A DNA stretch of 64,000 bases. Origin: Jatrophihabitans endophyticus (GTDB lineage Bacteria; Actinomycetota; Actinomycetes; Mycobacteriales; Jatrophihabitantaceae). A program made the position numbers and the translations under genes. The DNA lies in the NCBI RefSeq assembly GCF_900129455.1, contig NZ_FQVU01000003.1:124001-188000 (forward strand), written 5' to 3'. Below, in pieces: positions 53,302-62,635 of this stretch (positions within the stretch are counted from its first letter, which is position 1; each line of letters starts with the position of its first letter). The notes under the pieces are model-generated. The model saw nothing but the letters and a program-made list of their open reading frames with translations. It was not told the DNA's origin and did no database searches.

Positions 53302-54330
53302 TCAGACGTCGGTCACGCGGGGGGCGACCTCGGTGCCGAGCAGCTCGATACCGCGCAGCAGGTCGGCGTGCGCCAGCCGGGTGTTCGTCATCTGGATCGA
53401 CACCCGGTCGAGGCCGCCGAGCTGCTGCGACACCCGCCGCAGTTTGCCGGCGACGGTGTCGGGGTCGCCGAGGAAGAACGCGCCGTCCGGGCCGCTGGTG
53501 AGGTCGAACTGTGCGCGCGACGGCGGCGGGAAGCCGCGCTCGCGCGAGACCTTGGTGAACATCTCGTGCCACCCGGGGTAGATCGTGTCGGCCGCGCTCT
53601 GCACGCTGTCGCCGACGAAACCGAAGACGTGCAGGCCCACGCGCAGCCGGTCGGGTGAGTGGCCGGCCTCGGCCCCGGCGCGGCGGTAGAGCTCCACGAG
53701 CGGGGCGAACCGGCGCGGCTCGCCGCCGATGATCGCGACCATCAGGGGCAGCCCGAGCAGGCCCGCCCGCACGAACGACTCCGGAGTGCCTCCCACGCCC
53801 ACCCAGATCGGCAACGGGTCCTGCACCGGGCGCGGGTACACGCCCTGCCCGGTCAGGGCGGGCCGGTGCCGGCCCGACCACGTCACGTGCGTGGACTCGC
53901 GGATCGCGAGCAGGAGGTCGAGCTTCTCGGCGAACAGCGAGTCGTAGTCGGCGAGGTCCAGCCCGAACAGCGGGAATGCCTCGGTGAACGATCCGCGCCC
54001 CACGACGAGGTCGATACGGCCCCCCGAGACGAGATCCAGGGTGGCGAACTGCTGGAAGACGCGGACCGGGTCGGCGGCGCTCAGCACGGTGACCGCGCTG
54101 TTGAGTCGGATGCGTGACGTCTGCGCGGCGGCCGCGGCGAGCAGGATCGGTGGTGCGGAGTCGTAGTACTCCTCGCGGTGGTGCTCGCCGATCCCGAACG
54201 AGTACAGGCCCGCGGCGTCGGCGAGGGCGATCTCGGCCAGCAGGTGCTCGATGCGCTCCTGTGCCCCGACGACGCGCTCGGTCGCCGGGTCGGTGACGGT
54301 CGAGACGAAGCTGTCGACGCCGACGTGCAT
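53302..54330 (-). CDS. LLM-class flavin-dependent oxidoreductase
   Basis: A 342-residue luciferase-like monooxygenase. ATG 54330 has AGGAGG at the right distance; the frame upstream is not used. Motifs include GIGEHHREEYYDSAPP, the flavin region RIRLNSAVTVLSAADPVRVFQQFATLDLVSGGRIDLVVGRGSF, and PIWVGVGGTPESFVRAG. It uses FMN or F420 with oxygen to oxidise a small molecule. The substrate cannot be read. It is convergent with the hemerythrin gene. Confidence 0.9.
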   Translation of the reverse strand: MHVGVDSFVSTVTDPATERVVGAQERIEHLLAEIALADAAGLYSFGIGEHHREEYYDSAPPILLAAAAAQTSRIRLNSAVTVLSAADPVRVFQQFATLDLVSGGRIDLVVGRGSFTEAFPLFGLDLADYDSLFAEKLDLLLAIRESTHVTWSGRHRPALTGQGVYPRPVQDPLPIWVGVGGTPESFVRAGLLGLPLMVAIIGGEPRRFAPLVELYRRAGAEAGHSPDRLRVGLHVFGFVGDSVQSAADTIYPGWHEMFTKVSRERGFPPPSRAQFDLTSGPDGAFFLGDPDTVAGKLRRVSQQLGGLDRVSIQMTNTRLAHADLLRGIELLGTEVAPRVTDV

Positions 54331-54393
54331 CTGGTCCTCCTGGGAACGGTGTCGTCGCCGCAACGGTTGCCCGACGGCGCTCATTCCCCAGTC

Positions 54394-54645
54394 TCAGGGC
54401 AGCCGCTCGCGCAGCCACGTCCGGGTCCCGGCGGCGACGCGGGCGAGCTTCGGACGCTGCTCGATCGGCACGACGAGCAGGGCGGCGGCGTCGGGCAGCG
54501 ACCACTTGAGCTCGTGGTACACCCGGGACAGCGACGCGTCGCTCGCGACGAGCACGAGACCGTCCGCGGCGGGATGCAGGGCCTCCCACGGGCCGGGGAC
54601 GGTGACGTCGACGGCGGCATCGGACCAGGCGAGGTATACGGCCAC
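54394..54645 (-). CDS. Small protein of unknown function
   Basis: A frame of about 83 residues from GTG 54645, with AGGATGG upstream. It starts VAVYLAWSDAAVDVTVPGPWEALHPAADGLVLV and ends in a basic helix (RVAAGTRTWLRERLP). The mixed strand/helix pattern suggests a small alpha/beta domain. It sits between the flavoprotein and the divergent peptide transporter. No family is recognised. Confidence 0.55.
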   Translation of the reverse strand: MAVYLAWSDAAVDVTVPGPWEALHPAADGLVLVASDASLSRVYHELKWSLPDAAALLVVPIEQRPKLARVAAGTRTWLRERLP

Positions 54646-54766
54646 GGCCCCATCCTGGTGCCCGCGCCGGGAAGGAACCACCTTCCTCTATTGTCTACTG
54701 ATCCGACAGGGTTTATGTATCCCGTCCACGTCGTCGAGTCGAGCGCGAAACAGGGGAACGTCGCAC

Positions 54767-55714
54767 ATGTCTGCGTCCGAGTACGCGCCGCCACCGTCGG
54801 CGACGTCGGCAGCGGTCCGCGCCGGCGGCGAGACGGTCGTGTCGCGCTTTTGCCGCGACCGGTGGGCCGTCGCCGGCGTGGTCGTGGTCGTGGTGCTCGT
54901 CGTGGCCGCGTTCGCAGCCCCGCTCATCACCGCGATCAACGGTCAGAACCCCTACAGCTACGCCTACCGGGGCGCCCTCGGCGACGACGGCGCCCCGGTG
55001 GGCGCGCTCGGCGGTGTCGGGCTTACCCACTGGTTCGGCGTCGAACCGCTGACCGGCCGTGACCTCTTCGCGGTCGTCCTCTACGGGGCCCGGACGTCGA
55101 TCCTGGTGGGAGTGGGCGCCACGGTCGTCGAGGTCGTGATCGGCGGCCTGCTCGGTGCCGCCGCCGCACTGTTCGGCGGCTGGACCGACCGCATCCTGAG
55201 CCGCGTCACCGACGTCGTGGTCGGCTTCCCCAGCCTGATCTTCATGATCGCACTGGGCGCGTTCGCGCCGGAGGGTTTCCCGAAGGGGCTGCTGGTCGTG
55301 CTCGTCATCGGCCTGCTGGGGTGGGGGTCGACTGCGCGCATCGTCCGCAGCCAGTGCCTGTCCCTCATGCAACGCAACTTCGTCACCGCGTCCCGAGCCA
55401 TGGGGGCCGGGCCGGCGCACCTGCTGCGCGAGCAGCTGCTGCCCAACCTGGCCTCGACCCTGATCGTCATCACCGCCACGCACATCCCGATCAACATCGG
55501 GTACGAGGCCGCGCTCTCGTTCCTCGGCGTGGGGGTGCCGCCGCCGACGCCGGCGTGGGGACGCACGATCAGCAACGCGGTCGCGTGGATCGCCACCGAT
55601 CCGTGGTACCTGCTCGCGCCCGCGGCGGCGCTGTTCCTCGTGACCTTCGCGTTCAACCTGGTCGGGGACGGCCTGCGCGACGCGCTCGACCCGCGCCTGG
55701 CCGGTGGCGAATGA
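54767..55714 (+). CDS. Peptide ABC transporter permease, DppC/OppC type
   Basis: A 315-residue inner-membrane subunit. ATG 54767 follows GGGGAACGT. The N-terminal helix and periplasmic loop GVGLTHWFGVEPLTGRDLFAVVLYGARTSILVG are typical of OppC. The EAA loop that docks the ATPase is AARAMGAGPAHLLREQLLPNL-like (ASRAMGAGPAHLL here). It usually comes after the DppB permease, but here it is first. The other four components follow on overlapping or near-adjacent frames. Confidence 0.93.
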   Translation: MSASEYAPPPSATSAAVRAGGETVVSRFCRDRWAVAGVVVVVVLVVAAFAAPLITAINGQNPYSYAYRGALGDDGAPVGALGGVGLTHWFGVEPLTGRDLFAVVLYGARTSILVGVGATVVEVVIGGLLGAAAALFGGWTDRILSRVTDVVVGFPSLIFMIALGAFAPEGFPKGLLVVLVIGLLGWGSTARIVRSQCLSLMQRNFVTASRAMGAGPAHLLREQLLPNLASTLIVITATHIPINIGYEAALSFLGVGVPPPTPAWGRTISNAVAWIATDPWYLLAPAAALFLVTFAFNLVGDGLRDALDPRLAGGE

Positions 55715-56724
55715 CGTTGCTGCGCGGGCGCACCGTCCGCTACGTCGCGCGACGGCTGGCGTCGACACTGGTCGTCCTGCTGGTCATCGCCACGCTGTCG
55801 TTCGTGATCTTCCAACTGCTGCCGAGTGACGTCTCGCAGGCGTCGTGCGGCAAGCCGTGCACGGCGCAACGGCGGGCCGAGGTGCGCCAATTCCTCGGTT
55901 ACGACCACTCGGTACTGGTCCAGCTGTGGGACTTCGTGCGCGGTGTCGTCGTGGGACGCAGCTACGGCGAGGGTGGGGCCCGCGTCGACTGCAGCGCCCC
56001 GTGCTTCGGCTACTCGTTCCGCCTCAGCGACACGGTGGCCTCGCTCATCGGGCAGCGCTTCCCGATCACCGCCTCGATCGCCGTCGGCGGCGCGCTGGTG
56101 TGGCTGTTCGCCGGCGTCGTCGGCGGCGTGGTCGCGGCGCTGCGACGCGGCACCGCGCTCGACCGCGCCGCGCTCGCCTCGACGGTCGTCGGGGTGTCGG
56201 CGCCGACCTACCTGGTCGGGCTCGCCGGCATCTACCTGCTCGGCTTCAAGCTCGACGTGCTGCCCGTCGGCAACTACGTCCCGTTCACCGCGAGCCCGGG
56301 CCAGTGGGCGTACCACCTCGTGCTTCCGTGGCTCGTCATCGCGTTCACCGAAGCCGCGATCTACACGCGATTCACGCGCAGCCAGCTGCTCGAGACCATG
56401 TCCGAGGACTACGTGCGCACCGCCCGGGCCAAGGGTCTGCGCGAGCGCCGCGTGGTCGTACGGCACGGGTTGCGCAACGCGCTGCTGCCGGTCGTCACGC
56501 TGTTCGGTCTCGACCTCGGCGTGCTCCTCGGCGGCGCCGTCATCACCGAGAAGATCTTCAGCATGCAGGGCCTCGGCGCGCTGCTGGTCGACTCGATCAA
56601 CAACCTCGACCTGCCCGTCGTCCTCGGCATCACGCTGTTCTCGGCCGTCCTCATCGTCCTCGCCAACCTCGTCGTCGACATCGCCTACGCGGTCCTCGAC
56701 CCGCGCATCACCGAGAGCGCCTGA
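55711..56724 (+). CDS. Peptide ABC transporter permease, DppB/OppB type
   Basis: A 337-residue permease with the opening YVARRLASTLVVLLVIATLSFVIFQLLP, usual for OppB. The EAA motif is EDYVRTARAKGLRERRVVVRHGLRNALLPVV. The ATG overlaps the previous stop (ATGA). A Cys-rich loop (ASCGKPCTAQ and DCSAPCFGY) is unusual and might form disulfides in the periplasmic face. It pairs with the DppC-type subunit. Confidence 0.93.
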   Translation: MTLLRGRTVRYVARRLASTLVVLLVIATLSFVIFQLLPSDVSQASCGKPCTAQRRAEVRQFLGYDHSVLVQLWDFVRGVVVGRSYGEGGARVDCSAPCFGYSFRLSDTVASLIGQRFPITASIAVGGALVWLFAGVVGGVVAALRRGTALDRAALASTVVGVSAPTYLVGLAGIYLLGFKLDVLPVGNYVPFTASPGQWAYHLVLPWLVIAFTEAAIYTRFTRSQLLETMSEDYVRTARAKGLRERRVVVRHGLRNALLPVVTLFGLDLGVLLGGAVITEKIFSMQGLGALLVDSINNLDLPVVLGITLFSAVLIVLANLVVDIAYAVLDPRITESA

Positions 56725-56752
56725 GCGCTCCGCCCCACCCGAAAGGAATTCG

Positions 56753-58429
56753 ATGATCCGCAGCAGAGGGCCGGCCGCCGCGCTGGCCGCGTTGACCGTC
56801 GCCGTGTTCGCCCTGAGCGCCTGCGACGCCAACTCGACCGGCGACGAGAAGAAGTCCGACGGCAAGATCCACAAGGGCGGCACGCTCACGGTGTACACGT
56901 CGCAGACCGAGTTCCCGTTCGAGCCGGCGATCAGCCAGAGCCTGGCCGTCACCTCGCAGGGACTCGTGCACCGCCGCCTCACGACGTGGGACATCCGCCC
57001 CGGGCACCAGCCCAAGGTCGTCCCCGACCTCGCCACCACCACCGGCACGCCGAGCGACGGCGGCCGGGTGTGGACCTACAAGCTCAAGGACGGGCTGACG
57101 TTCTCCAACGGCAAGACGATCACCAGCCAGGACATCAAGTACGGCATCGAGCGGTCGTTCGCTCCGGAGCTCTCCGGCGGCCTCGGCTACCACAAGGCCC
57201 TGCTGGTCGGCGGCAGTTCGTACAAGGGCCCCTACACCGGTAAGCAGCTCGCCTCGATCACGACGCCGGACGCCAAGACGATCGTGTTCCGGCTCAACTC
57301 GGCGTACGGCGACTGGCCGTGGATCGTCTCGATGCCCGCCTTCGCGCCCGTGCCGAAGTCGGCCGACACCAAGCCGAGCACCTACGGCACCAAACCGGTC
57401 GCATCCGGCCCCTACCAGGTGCAGAGCTACCACCAGGGGACGTCGGCCACGCTGGTGCGCAACCCCGACTGGAGCGCCAAGACCGACTCGGTCCGCGGCG
57501 CCGGGCCCGACAAGATCGTGTTCAAGCTCGGCCAGGAGGACACCGTCGCCGCCCAGCAGCTGATCGGTGACTCCGGTGAGGCGCGCAGTGCCTTCGGTGC
57601 CGACCCGGTGCCCCCGTCGCAGCTCAAGCAGATCACCGCGAACGCGTCCGCGAAGTCGCGGGTCGCGCTGTCCGATCCCGGCGCCCTGGTGTACCTGGCC
57701 ATGAACACGCAACACGGCATCCTGAAGGACGTCCGGGTGCGGCAGGCCATCGAGTACGGCGTCGACAAGCGCGCCTTCCAGCTCAACGCCGGCGGTACGC
57801 AGGGGGGCAGTGTCGCGTCCACGCTGATCACGCCGGGCATCCCCGGCCGCGCGTCGTACGACCTCTACAAGGCGCCGGCCGCCGGTGACGTCGCGAAGGC
57901 CAAGCAGCTGCTCGCGCAGGCCGGCGTGCGCAGCGGCACGCTCCGGCTGGTCACCCGCAACGAGAACACCTATGTCGGGCAGGCGGAGGCCGTCCAGCAG
58001 AGCCTGAAGAACATCGGGCTGACCGCGAAGATCGTGCCGCTGGACGTCAACGCGTGGACCGACGCCATCACCAACGACCAGGGCAACTACGACCTGACCG
58101 TCGCCAGCTGGCAGCCCGACTTCCCCAGCGCCAACGGCAACATCCAGCCGCTGTTCGCGTCGTCGCAGATCGGCGGCGGCAACTACAACCTGTCCCGCTA
58201 CTCCAACGCGACGGTCGACACGCTCATCGACAAGGCGACCTCGACCGTCGACCCCACCGCCGCGCAGCAGCTGTGGGCGCAGGCCGACCGGCGGATCATG
58301 CAGGACGCGCCGGTGGTGCCGCTGCTGTACTCGCGCAACGCCTTCATGCGCGGTTCGGCGGTGTCCAACTTCGACGACTCGGGGTTCCCGAACTACCCCA
58401 ACTACCTGCGGGTCTCGCTGAGCTCGTGA
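56753..58429 (+). CDS. Extracellular solute-binding protein family 5 (peptide-binding lipoprotein)
   Basis: A 558-residue substrate receptor. The N-terminal signal ends in a lipobox (LSAC at about residues 21-24), so it is lipid-anchored. Core motifs are KGGTLTVYTSQTEF, GLVHRRLTTWDI, RVWTYKLKDGLTFSNGKTITSQDIKYGIERSFAP and LKDVRVRQAIEYGVDKRAF, the classical SBP_bac_5 order. The conserved binding of oligopeptides, nickel or other small ligands is known for the family; the actual ligand is unknown. AAAGGAA precedes ATG. Confidence 0.95.
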   Translation: MIRSRGPAAALAALTVAVFALSACDANSTGDEKKSDGKIHKGGTLTVYTSQTEFPFEPAISQSLAVTSQGLVHRRLTTWDIRPGHQPKVVPDLATTTGTPSDGGRVWTYKLKDGLTFSNGKTITSQDIKYGIERSFAPELSGGLGYHKALLVGGSSYKGPYTGKQLASITTPDAKTIVFRLNSAYGDWPWIVSMPAFAPVPKSADTKPSTYGTKPVASGPYQVQSYHQGTSATLVRNPDWSAKTDSVRGAGPDKIVFKLGQEDTVAAQQLIGDSGEARSAFGADPVPPSQLKQITANASAKSRVALSDPGALVYLAMNTQHGILKDVRVRQAIEYGVDKRAFQLNAGGTQGGSVASTLITPGIPGRASYDLYKAPAAGDVAKAKQLLAQAGVRSGTLRLVTRNENTYVGQAEAVQQSLKNIGLTAKIVPLDVNAWTDAITNDQGNYDLTVASWQPDFPSANGNIQPLFASSQIGGGNYNLSRYSNATVDTLIDKATSTVDPTAAQQLWAQADRRIMQDAPVVPLLYSRNAFMRGSAVSNFDDSGFPNYPNYLRVSLSS

Positions 58430-60114
58430 CGGTCGAAGCGCCCGCCGGCCGGGACGAGCCGGCCGGCACCGACGCGGTGCTCGCCATCCGCGGCCTGCGG
58501 ATCGCGTTCCCGGCCGGCGGTGGGCCACGCGAGGTCGTCCACGGGGTGGACCTCGACGTGACCGCCGGCCGGGTGACCGCGCTGGTCGGCGAGTCCGGGT
58601 CGGGCAAGTCGGTCACGGCATTGTCGGTGCTGCGGCTGCTCGACCCGGCGGTGCGCGTGGACGGCGCGGTCCGCTTCGCCGGGACCGACCTCATGCACGC
58701 CGACGCCGCGACCCTGCGTCGGGTGCGCGGCGCCGGGGTGGGCATGGTGTTCCAGGAGCCGATGGGCGCCTGGAACCCGGTGCAGACCGTCGGTGTCCAG
58801 CTCGCCGAGGCGCTGCGCGCCCACGAGTCGGCCGAGCGACCGGCGACCGGGGAGCGGGTGCGCGAGCTGCTTGCGGGCGTCGGGCTCGAGGACCCCGCTC
58901 GTATCGCGGGCTCGTTCCCGCACCAGCTCTCCGGCGGGCAGCTGCAACGCGCCATGGTCGCGATGGCGACGAGCGCCGGGCCGGCGGTGGTCATCGCCGA
59001 CGAGCCGACGACCGCGCTCGACGTCACCGTGCAGGCCGGCGTGCTCGACCTGTTCCGCTCGCTGGCCGCGGCGGGCACCGGCATCCTGCTCATCACGCAC
59101 GACATGGGCGTCGTCGCCGATCTCGCCGACGAGGTGGTCGTGCTCCGGTCGGGCACCGTCGTCGAACGCGGCTCGGTCGCCGACGTGCTGACCGCGCCGC
59201 GCGAGGAGTACACCCGCACGCTGCTCGCCGCGGTGCCGAGGCTCGGCTCGATCCCCGGGCAGTCGCTGACGAAACGGCCCGCCCCGGTCGCCCGACTGCG
59301 CGACGTGACGGTGGACTACGGCGTCGGCCGGGTGCGGCTCGGTCGACGCGCGGGCACCCCGGTCCGCGCGGTCGACGGGGTCGACCTGGAGCTGCCGGCC
59401 GGTCGCACCGTCGGCCTCGTCGGCGAGTCGGGTTCGGGGAAGTCCACGCTGGGGCGCGTGCTGGCGGGCCTGCTGCGGCCCGACGGGGGGCAGGTGGTGG
59501 TCGGCGAGGTCGACCTGCGCACGGCGACCGGGTCCCGGCTGCGACGGGTGCAGCGCGAGATCGGGATCGTCTTCCAGGACCCCGGGTCGTCGCTGAACCC
59601 CAAGCATCCGGTGGGACGTTCGATCGCCGAGCCGCTGCGACTGGCGTCCTGGTCGAAGGCCGACGCCGCGGCCCGGGTAGACGAGCTGCTGGGCGCCGTC
59701 GACCTCGATCCAGGCTTCGCCCACCGCTACCCGCACCAGCTCTCCGGCGGCCAGCGTCAGCGGATCGCGATCGCGCGGTCGCTCGCGCTGCGGCCGCGGC
59801 TGCTCGTGGCCGACGAGCCGACCAGCGCCCTCGACGTCTCGGTGCAGGCCACCATCCTCGCGCTGCTGCGGCGGCTGCAGGACGAGCTCGGCTTCGCCTG
59901 CCTGTTCATCACGCACGACCTCGCGGTCGTCGGTGCCGTCGCGCACGAGGTCGCGGTGATGCGCGACGGGCGGATAGTCGAGTTCGGCACCGCGCAGGAC
60001 GTGCTCGTCACCGCGAGCGACGAGTACACCGAGGAGCTGCTGGCCGCGGCCCCGGTGGCCGACCCGGTCGAGCAGGCGCGCCGGCGCGCGGTCCGGCTGG
60101 CCCGCCACGGGTGA
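58426..60114 (+). CDS. Fused DppD-DppF-type ABC ATPase
   Basis: A 562-residue protein with two complete ATPase domains in one chain. The first has GESGSGKS, LSGGQLQRAMVAMA and VVIADEPTTALDVT. The second has GESGSGKST, LSGGQRQRIAIARSLA and LLVADEPTSALDVS. Normally these are two genes; fusion is common in actinomycetes. GTG 58426 overlaps the stop of the binding protein gene. It drives the two permeases upstream, completing a five-part transporter in four genes. Confidence 0.95.
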   Translation: MTVEAPAGRDEPAGTDAVLAIRGLRIAFPAGGGPREVVHGVDLDVTAGRVTALVGESGSGKSVTALSVLRLLDPAVRVDGAVRFAGTDLMHADAATLRRVRGAGVGMVFQEPMGAWNPVQTVGVQLAEALRAHESAERPATGERVRELLAGVGLEDPARIAGSFPHQLSGGQLQRAMVAMATSAGPAVVIADEPTTALDVTVQAGVLDLFRSLAAAGTGILLITHDMGVVADLADEVVVLRSGTVVERGSVADVLTAPREEYTRTLLAAVPRLGSIPGQSLTKRPAPVARLRDVTVDYGVGRVRLGRRAGTPVRAVDGVDLELPAGRTVGLVGESGSGKSTLGRVLAGLLRPDGGQVVVGEVDLRTATGSRLRRVQREIGIVFQDPGSSLNPKHPVGRSIAEPLRLASWSKADAAARVDELLGAVDLDPGFAHRYPHQLSGGQRQRIAIARSLALRPRLLVADEPTSALDVSVQATILALLRRLQDELGFACLFITHDLAVVGAVAHEVAVMRDGRIVEFGTAQDVLVTASDEYTEELLAAAPVADPVEQARRRAVRLARHG

Positions 60115-60170
60115 CCGGTCGGCGGCTCGCGCCGGGAATGCCCACCGGCCCCGCCGCCTTGTGAACCGAC

Positions 60171-60842
60171 ATGACCACCATCGGATTCATCGGCAGCGGC
60201 AACATCGGCAGCACGGTCGCGAAGCTGGCGGTCGACGCCGGCTACGACGTCGTCGTCTCCAACTCACGCGGGCCGGAGACGCTCGCGGACCTCGTCGCCA
60301 CCCTCGGCCCGCGCGCGAGCGCGGCGACCGCGCAGGGTGCGGCGACCGCAGGTGACATCGTCGTCGTCACCGTGCCGCTCAAGGCCTACCGCGAGGTCCC
60401 GGTCGAACCGCTCGCCGGCAAGCTCGTGCTCGACACGAACAACTACTACCCGCAGCGCGACGGCGCGTTCCCCGAGCTCGACGAGAAGCGCACGACCACG
60501 AGCCGGCTGCTGCAGGAGCACCTGCCGACCTCGCACGTCGTCAAGGCGTTCAACAACATCTACTTCGAGCACCTGGGCTCGCTGGGTCGGCCCCGCGGCG
60601 CGGCCGACCGCAACACCCTGATCATCGCCGGCGACGACGCCGGCGCGAAGCAGCGAGCGGCCGAGTTCATCGACCGGCTCGGCTACGACGTCCTCGACTC
60701 CGGCGGCCTGGACGACAGCTGGCGCTACGAGCGCGACCAGCCGGCCTACGCCGGCGCGTACGCCGAGGACGGCGACTTCGCCAAGCCCCGCGTGGCGAGC
60801 CCGGACCTGCTGCGCGACCTGCTCTCGCAGGCCGCGCGCTGA
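60171..60842 (+). CDS. NADPH-dependent F420 reductase-like protein
   Basis: A 223-residue protein with a clear dinucleotide-binding start: TIGFIGSGNIGSTVAKLAVDAGYDVVVSNSRGPETL. Next come DIVVVTVPLKAYREVP and a conserved KLVLDTNNYYPQRDG, followed by AFNNIYFEHL. This matches the NADP-reducing F420 oxidoreductase family (Fno-like). Such proteins exchange hydride between NADPH and F420 or act on quinone-like substrates. It lies 56 bp behind the transporter but is not obviously linked. Confidence 0.88.
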   Translation: MTTIGFIGSGNIGSTVAKLAVDAGYDVVVSNSRGPETLADLVATLGPRASAATAQGAATAGDIVVVTVPLKAYREVPVEPLAGKLVLDTNNYYPQRDGAFPELDEKRTTTSRLLQEHLPTSHVVKAFNNIYFEHLGSLGRPRGAADRNTLIIAGDDAGAKQRAAEFIDRLGYDVLDSGGLDDSWRYERDQPAYAGAYAEDGDFAKPRVASPDLLRDLLSQAAR

Positions 60843-60849
60843 GCGCTGC

Positions 60850-61602
60850 TCAGGCGGGGATCTCGAGGTCGGCGACGACCGGCCAGTGATCGCTGGGCAG
60901 CCGACCCCCGGGCCGGGTGTGGTCGATGCGCGCGTCGGTCACCCCGACCCCACGCGCGACCAGGACGTGGTCGATGCGCACCCGGTCGATGGCGCCGGTG
61001 AACGCGTGCTCGGTGCCGCCGGACACCCCGGCGAGCGCGTCGGTCCAGCCGGCGGCCAGCAGCGCGCGCACGGGCGGGTCGTCGGGCCCGACGTTGAGGT
61101 CGCCGACGACCACCCAGTACCGGTCGTCCTCGTCGGCGAGCCACTGCGCCACCAGCGCGGCGCTGTGCTCGCGGGCCACGTGGCTGGAATGGTCGAAGTG
61201 CGTGTTCGCGACGCCCACGCGCACGTCGTCGTGACGCAACCGGGCGAGCGTGACGACGCGGGGATGCTCGGCGCCCCACCCGCGCGAGCCCGGTCGGTCG
61301 GGGGTAGGGGAGAGCCAGCGCGTGTCGCTCGACTCCAGCTGCCAGCGGCCGGGCGAGACAAGGACCGCCGCATGCTCCCCGCCGCCGTTCGCGTCGCGGC
61401 CGCGACCGGCGACCGTCCAGTCCGGGAACGCACGGCGCAGATCGGCGAGCTGGCCCGGCCGCGCCTCCTGTACGCCCAGCACGTCCGGTGCGAGGCCGCG
61501 GATCGCGGCCACGCAGGCAGCGCGGCGCAGCAGCCAGTGGTTGCGGCCGTCCATGCCGGTGGAGGTGCGGACGTTGAACGACGCGATGCGTAACGCAGTC
61601 AC
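60850..61602 (-). CDS. Endonuclease/exonuclease/phosphatase family protein
   Basis: A 250-residue protein from GTG 61602. Motifs of the DNase I-like/EEP fold are present: ALRIASFNVRT at the start, GVQEARPGQ (catalytic Glu), GVANTHFDH, VVVGDLNVGPDD (Asp/Asn), IDHVLV and SDHWPV (the catalytic His near the end). It probably hydrolyses phosphodiesters in nucleic acid or small molecules. It is convergent with the F420 reductase-like gene, with an 8-bp gap. Confidence 0.9.
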   Translation of the reverse strand: MTALRIASFNVRTSTGMDGRNHWLLRRAACVAAIRGLAPDVLGVQEARPGQLADLRRAFPDWTVAGRGRDANGGGEHAAVLVSPGRWQLESSDTRWLSPTPDRPGSRGWGAEHPRVVTLARLRHDDVRVGVANTHFDHSSHVAREHSAALVAQWLADEDDRYWVVVGDLNVGPDDPPVRALLAAGWTDALAGVSGGTEHAFTGAIDRVRIDHVLVARGVGVTDARIDHTRPGGRLPSDHWPVVADLEIPA

Positions 61603-61642
61603 CCGCCGACGGTAACCGCGTCCCGGCTGCCATGCTGGGTGC

Positions 61643-62635
61643 ATGGTCGAGCCACGCGTCATCGAGGGCGCACCGCCACCGGAGTCGCTCGCCCGCGTCC
61701 GGCCGCGGACCGCCGCGCCGCTGCGGGTGGGGGTCGTGCAGCACGCCTGGTCGGCCGACGGCCTCACCGCCTGGCTGACCGACGCCGTCGCCGCCGCGGC
61801 GCGCCGCGGCGCCCGCATCGTGTTCCTGCCGGAGGTGACGTTGTCGCGCTACCCGGCCGACACGCTGCCCGACGGCGATGCCAGCGTCGTCGCCGAGGAG
61901 CTCGAGACCGGGCCGACGGTCGAGTTTGCGCGCAACGCCGCAAAAGCGTCCGGCGTGTACGTCCACACGTCGGTCTACCGCCGCGACGATGCCGGCGACG
62001 GCCTCGGCCTGAACACCGCGATCATCGTCGCGCCGACCGGCGAGGTGGTCGCCGCGACGAACAAGCTGCACATCCCCGTCACGGCCGGCTACTACGAGGA
62101 CAAGTACTTCCGCGCCGGTCCCGCCGGTCCGGACGACCCGTACCGCGTCCACGTGCTGCCCGACCTCGCCGGCGCCCGCGTCGGCCTGCCGACCTGCTGG
62201 GACGAGTGGTTCCCCGAGGTGGCCCGCGCGTACTCCCTGGCCGGCGCCAACATCGTCGTCTACCCGACCGCGATCGGCTCGGAGCCCGACCATCCCGACT
62301 TCGACACCCAGCCGCTGTGGCAGCAGGTGATCGTCGGCAACGCCATCGCGAACGGGCTGTTCATGGTGGTGCCGAACCGCACCGGGGCCGAGACACGACC
62401 GGACGGCACACCCGGCAACACCTTCTACGGCTCGTCCTTCGTCGCCGACCCCTACGGGCGCGTGCTGGTGCAGGCGCCGCGCGACGAACCGTGCGTGCTG
62501 GTCGCCGACCTCGACCTCGCCCAGCGCGAGGACTGGCTCGACCTCTTCCCGTTCCTGCGCACCCGCCGCCCGGACACCTACGGCCCGCTCGTCAGCCCGG
62601 TCGACCTCGACGCGCCGTACGGGCAGTCGTCGTGA
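61643..62635 (+). CDS. aguB: N-carbamoylputrescine amidase, nitrilase superfamily
   Basis: A 330-residue carbon-nitrogen hydrolase. The catalytic triad is visible: Glu in FLPEVTLS, Lys in NKLHIPVT and Cys in PTCWDEWFPE. It breaks N-carbamoylputrescine to putrescine, CO2 and ammonia. The gene overlaps the agmatine deiminase that makes its substrate, so the identity is well supported by context. It is somewhat longer than most members because of a proline-rich N-terminus. Confidence 0.93.
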   Translation: MVEPRVIEGAPPPESLARVRPRTAAPLRVGVVQHAWSADGLTAWLTDAVAAAARRGARIVFLPEVTLSRYPADTLPDGDASVVAEELETGPTVEFARNAAKASGVYVHTSVYRRDDAGDGLGLNTAIIVAPTGEVVAATNKLHIPVTAGYYEDKYFRAGPAGPDDPYRVHVLPDLAGARVGLPTCWDEWFPEVARAYSLAGANIVVYPTAIGSEPDHPDFDTQPLWQQVIVGNAIANGLFMVVPNRTGAETRPDGTPGNTFYGSSFVADPYGRVLVQAPRDEPCVLVADLDLAQREDWLDLFPFLRTRRPDTYGPLVSPVDLDAPYGQSS

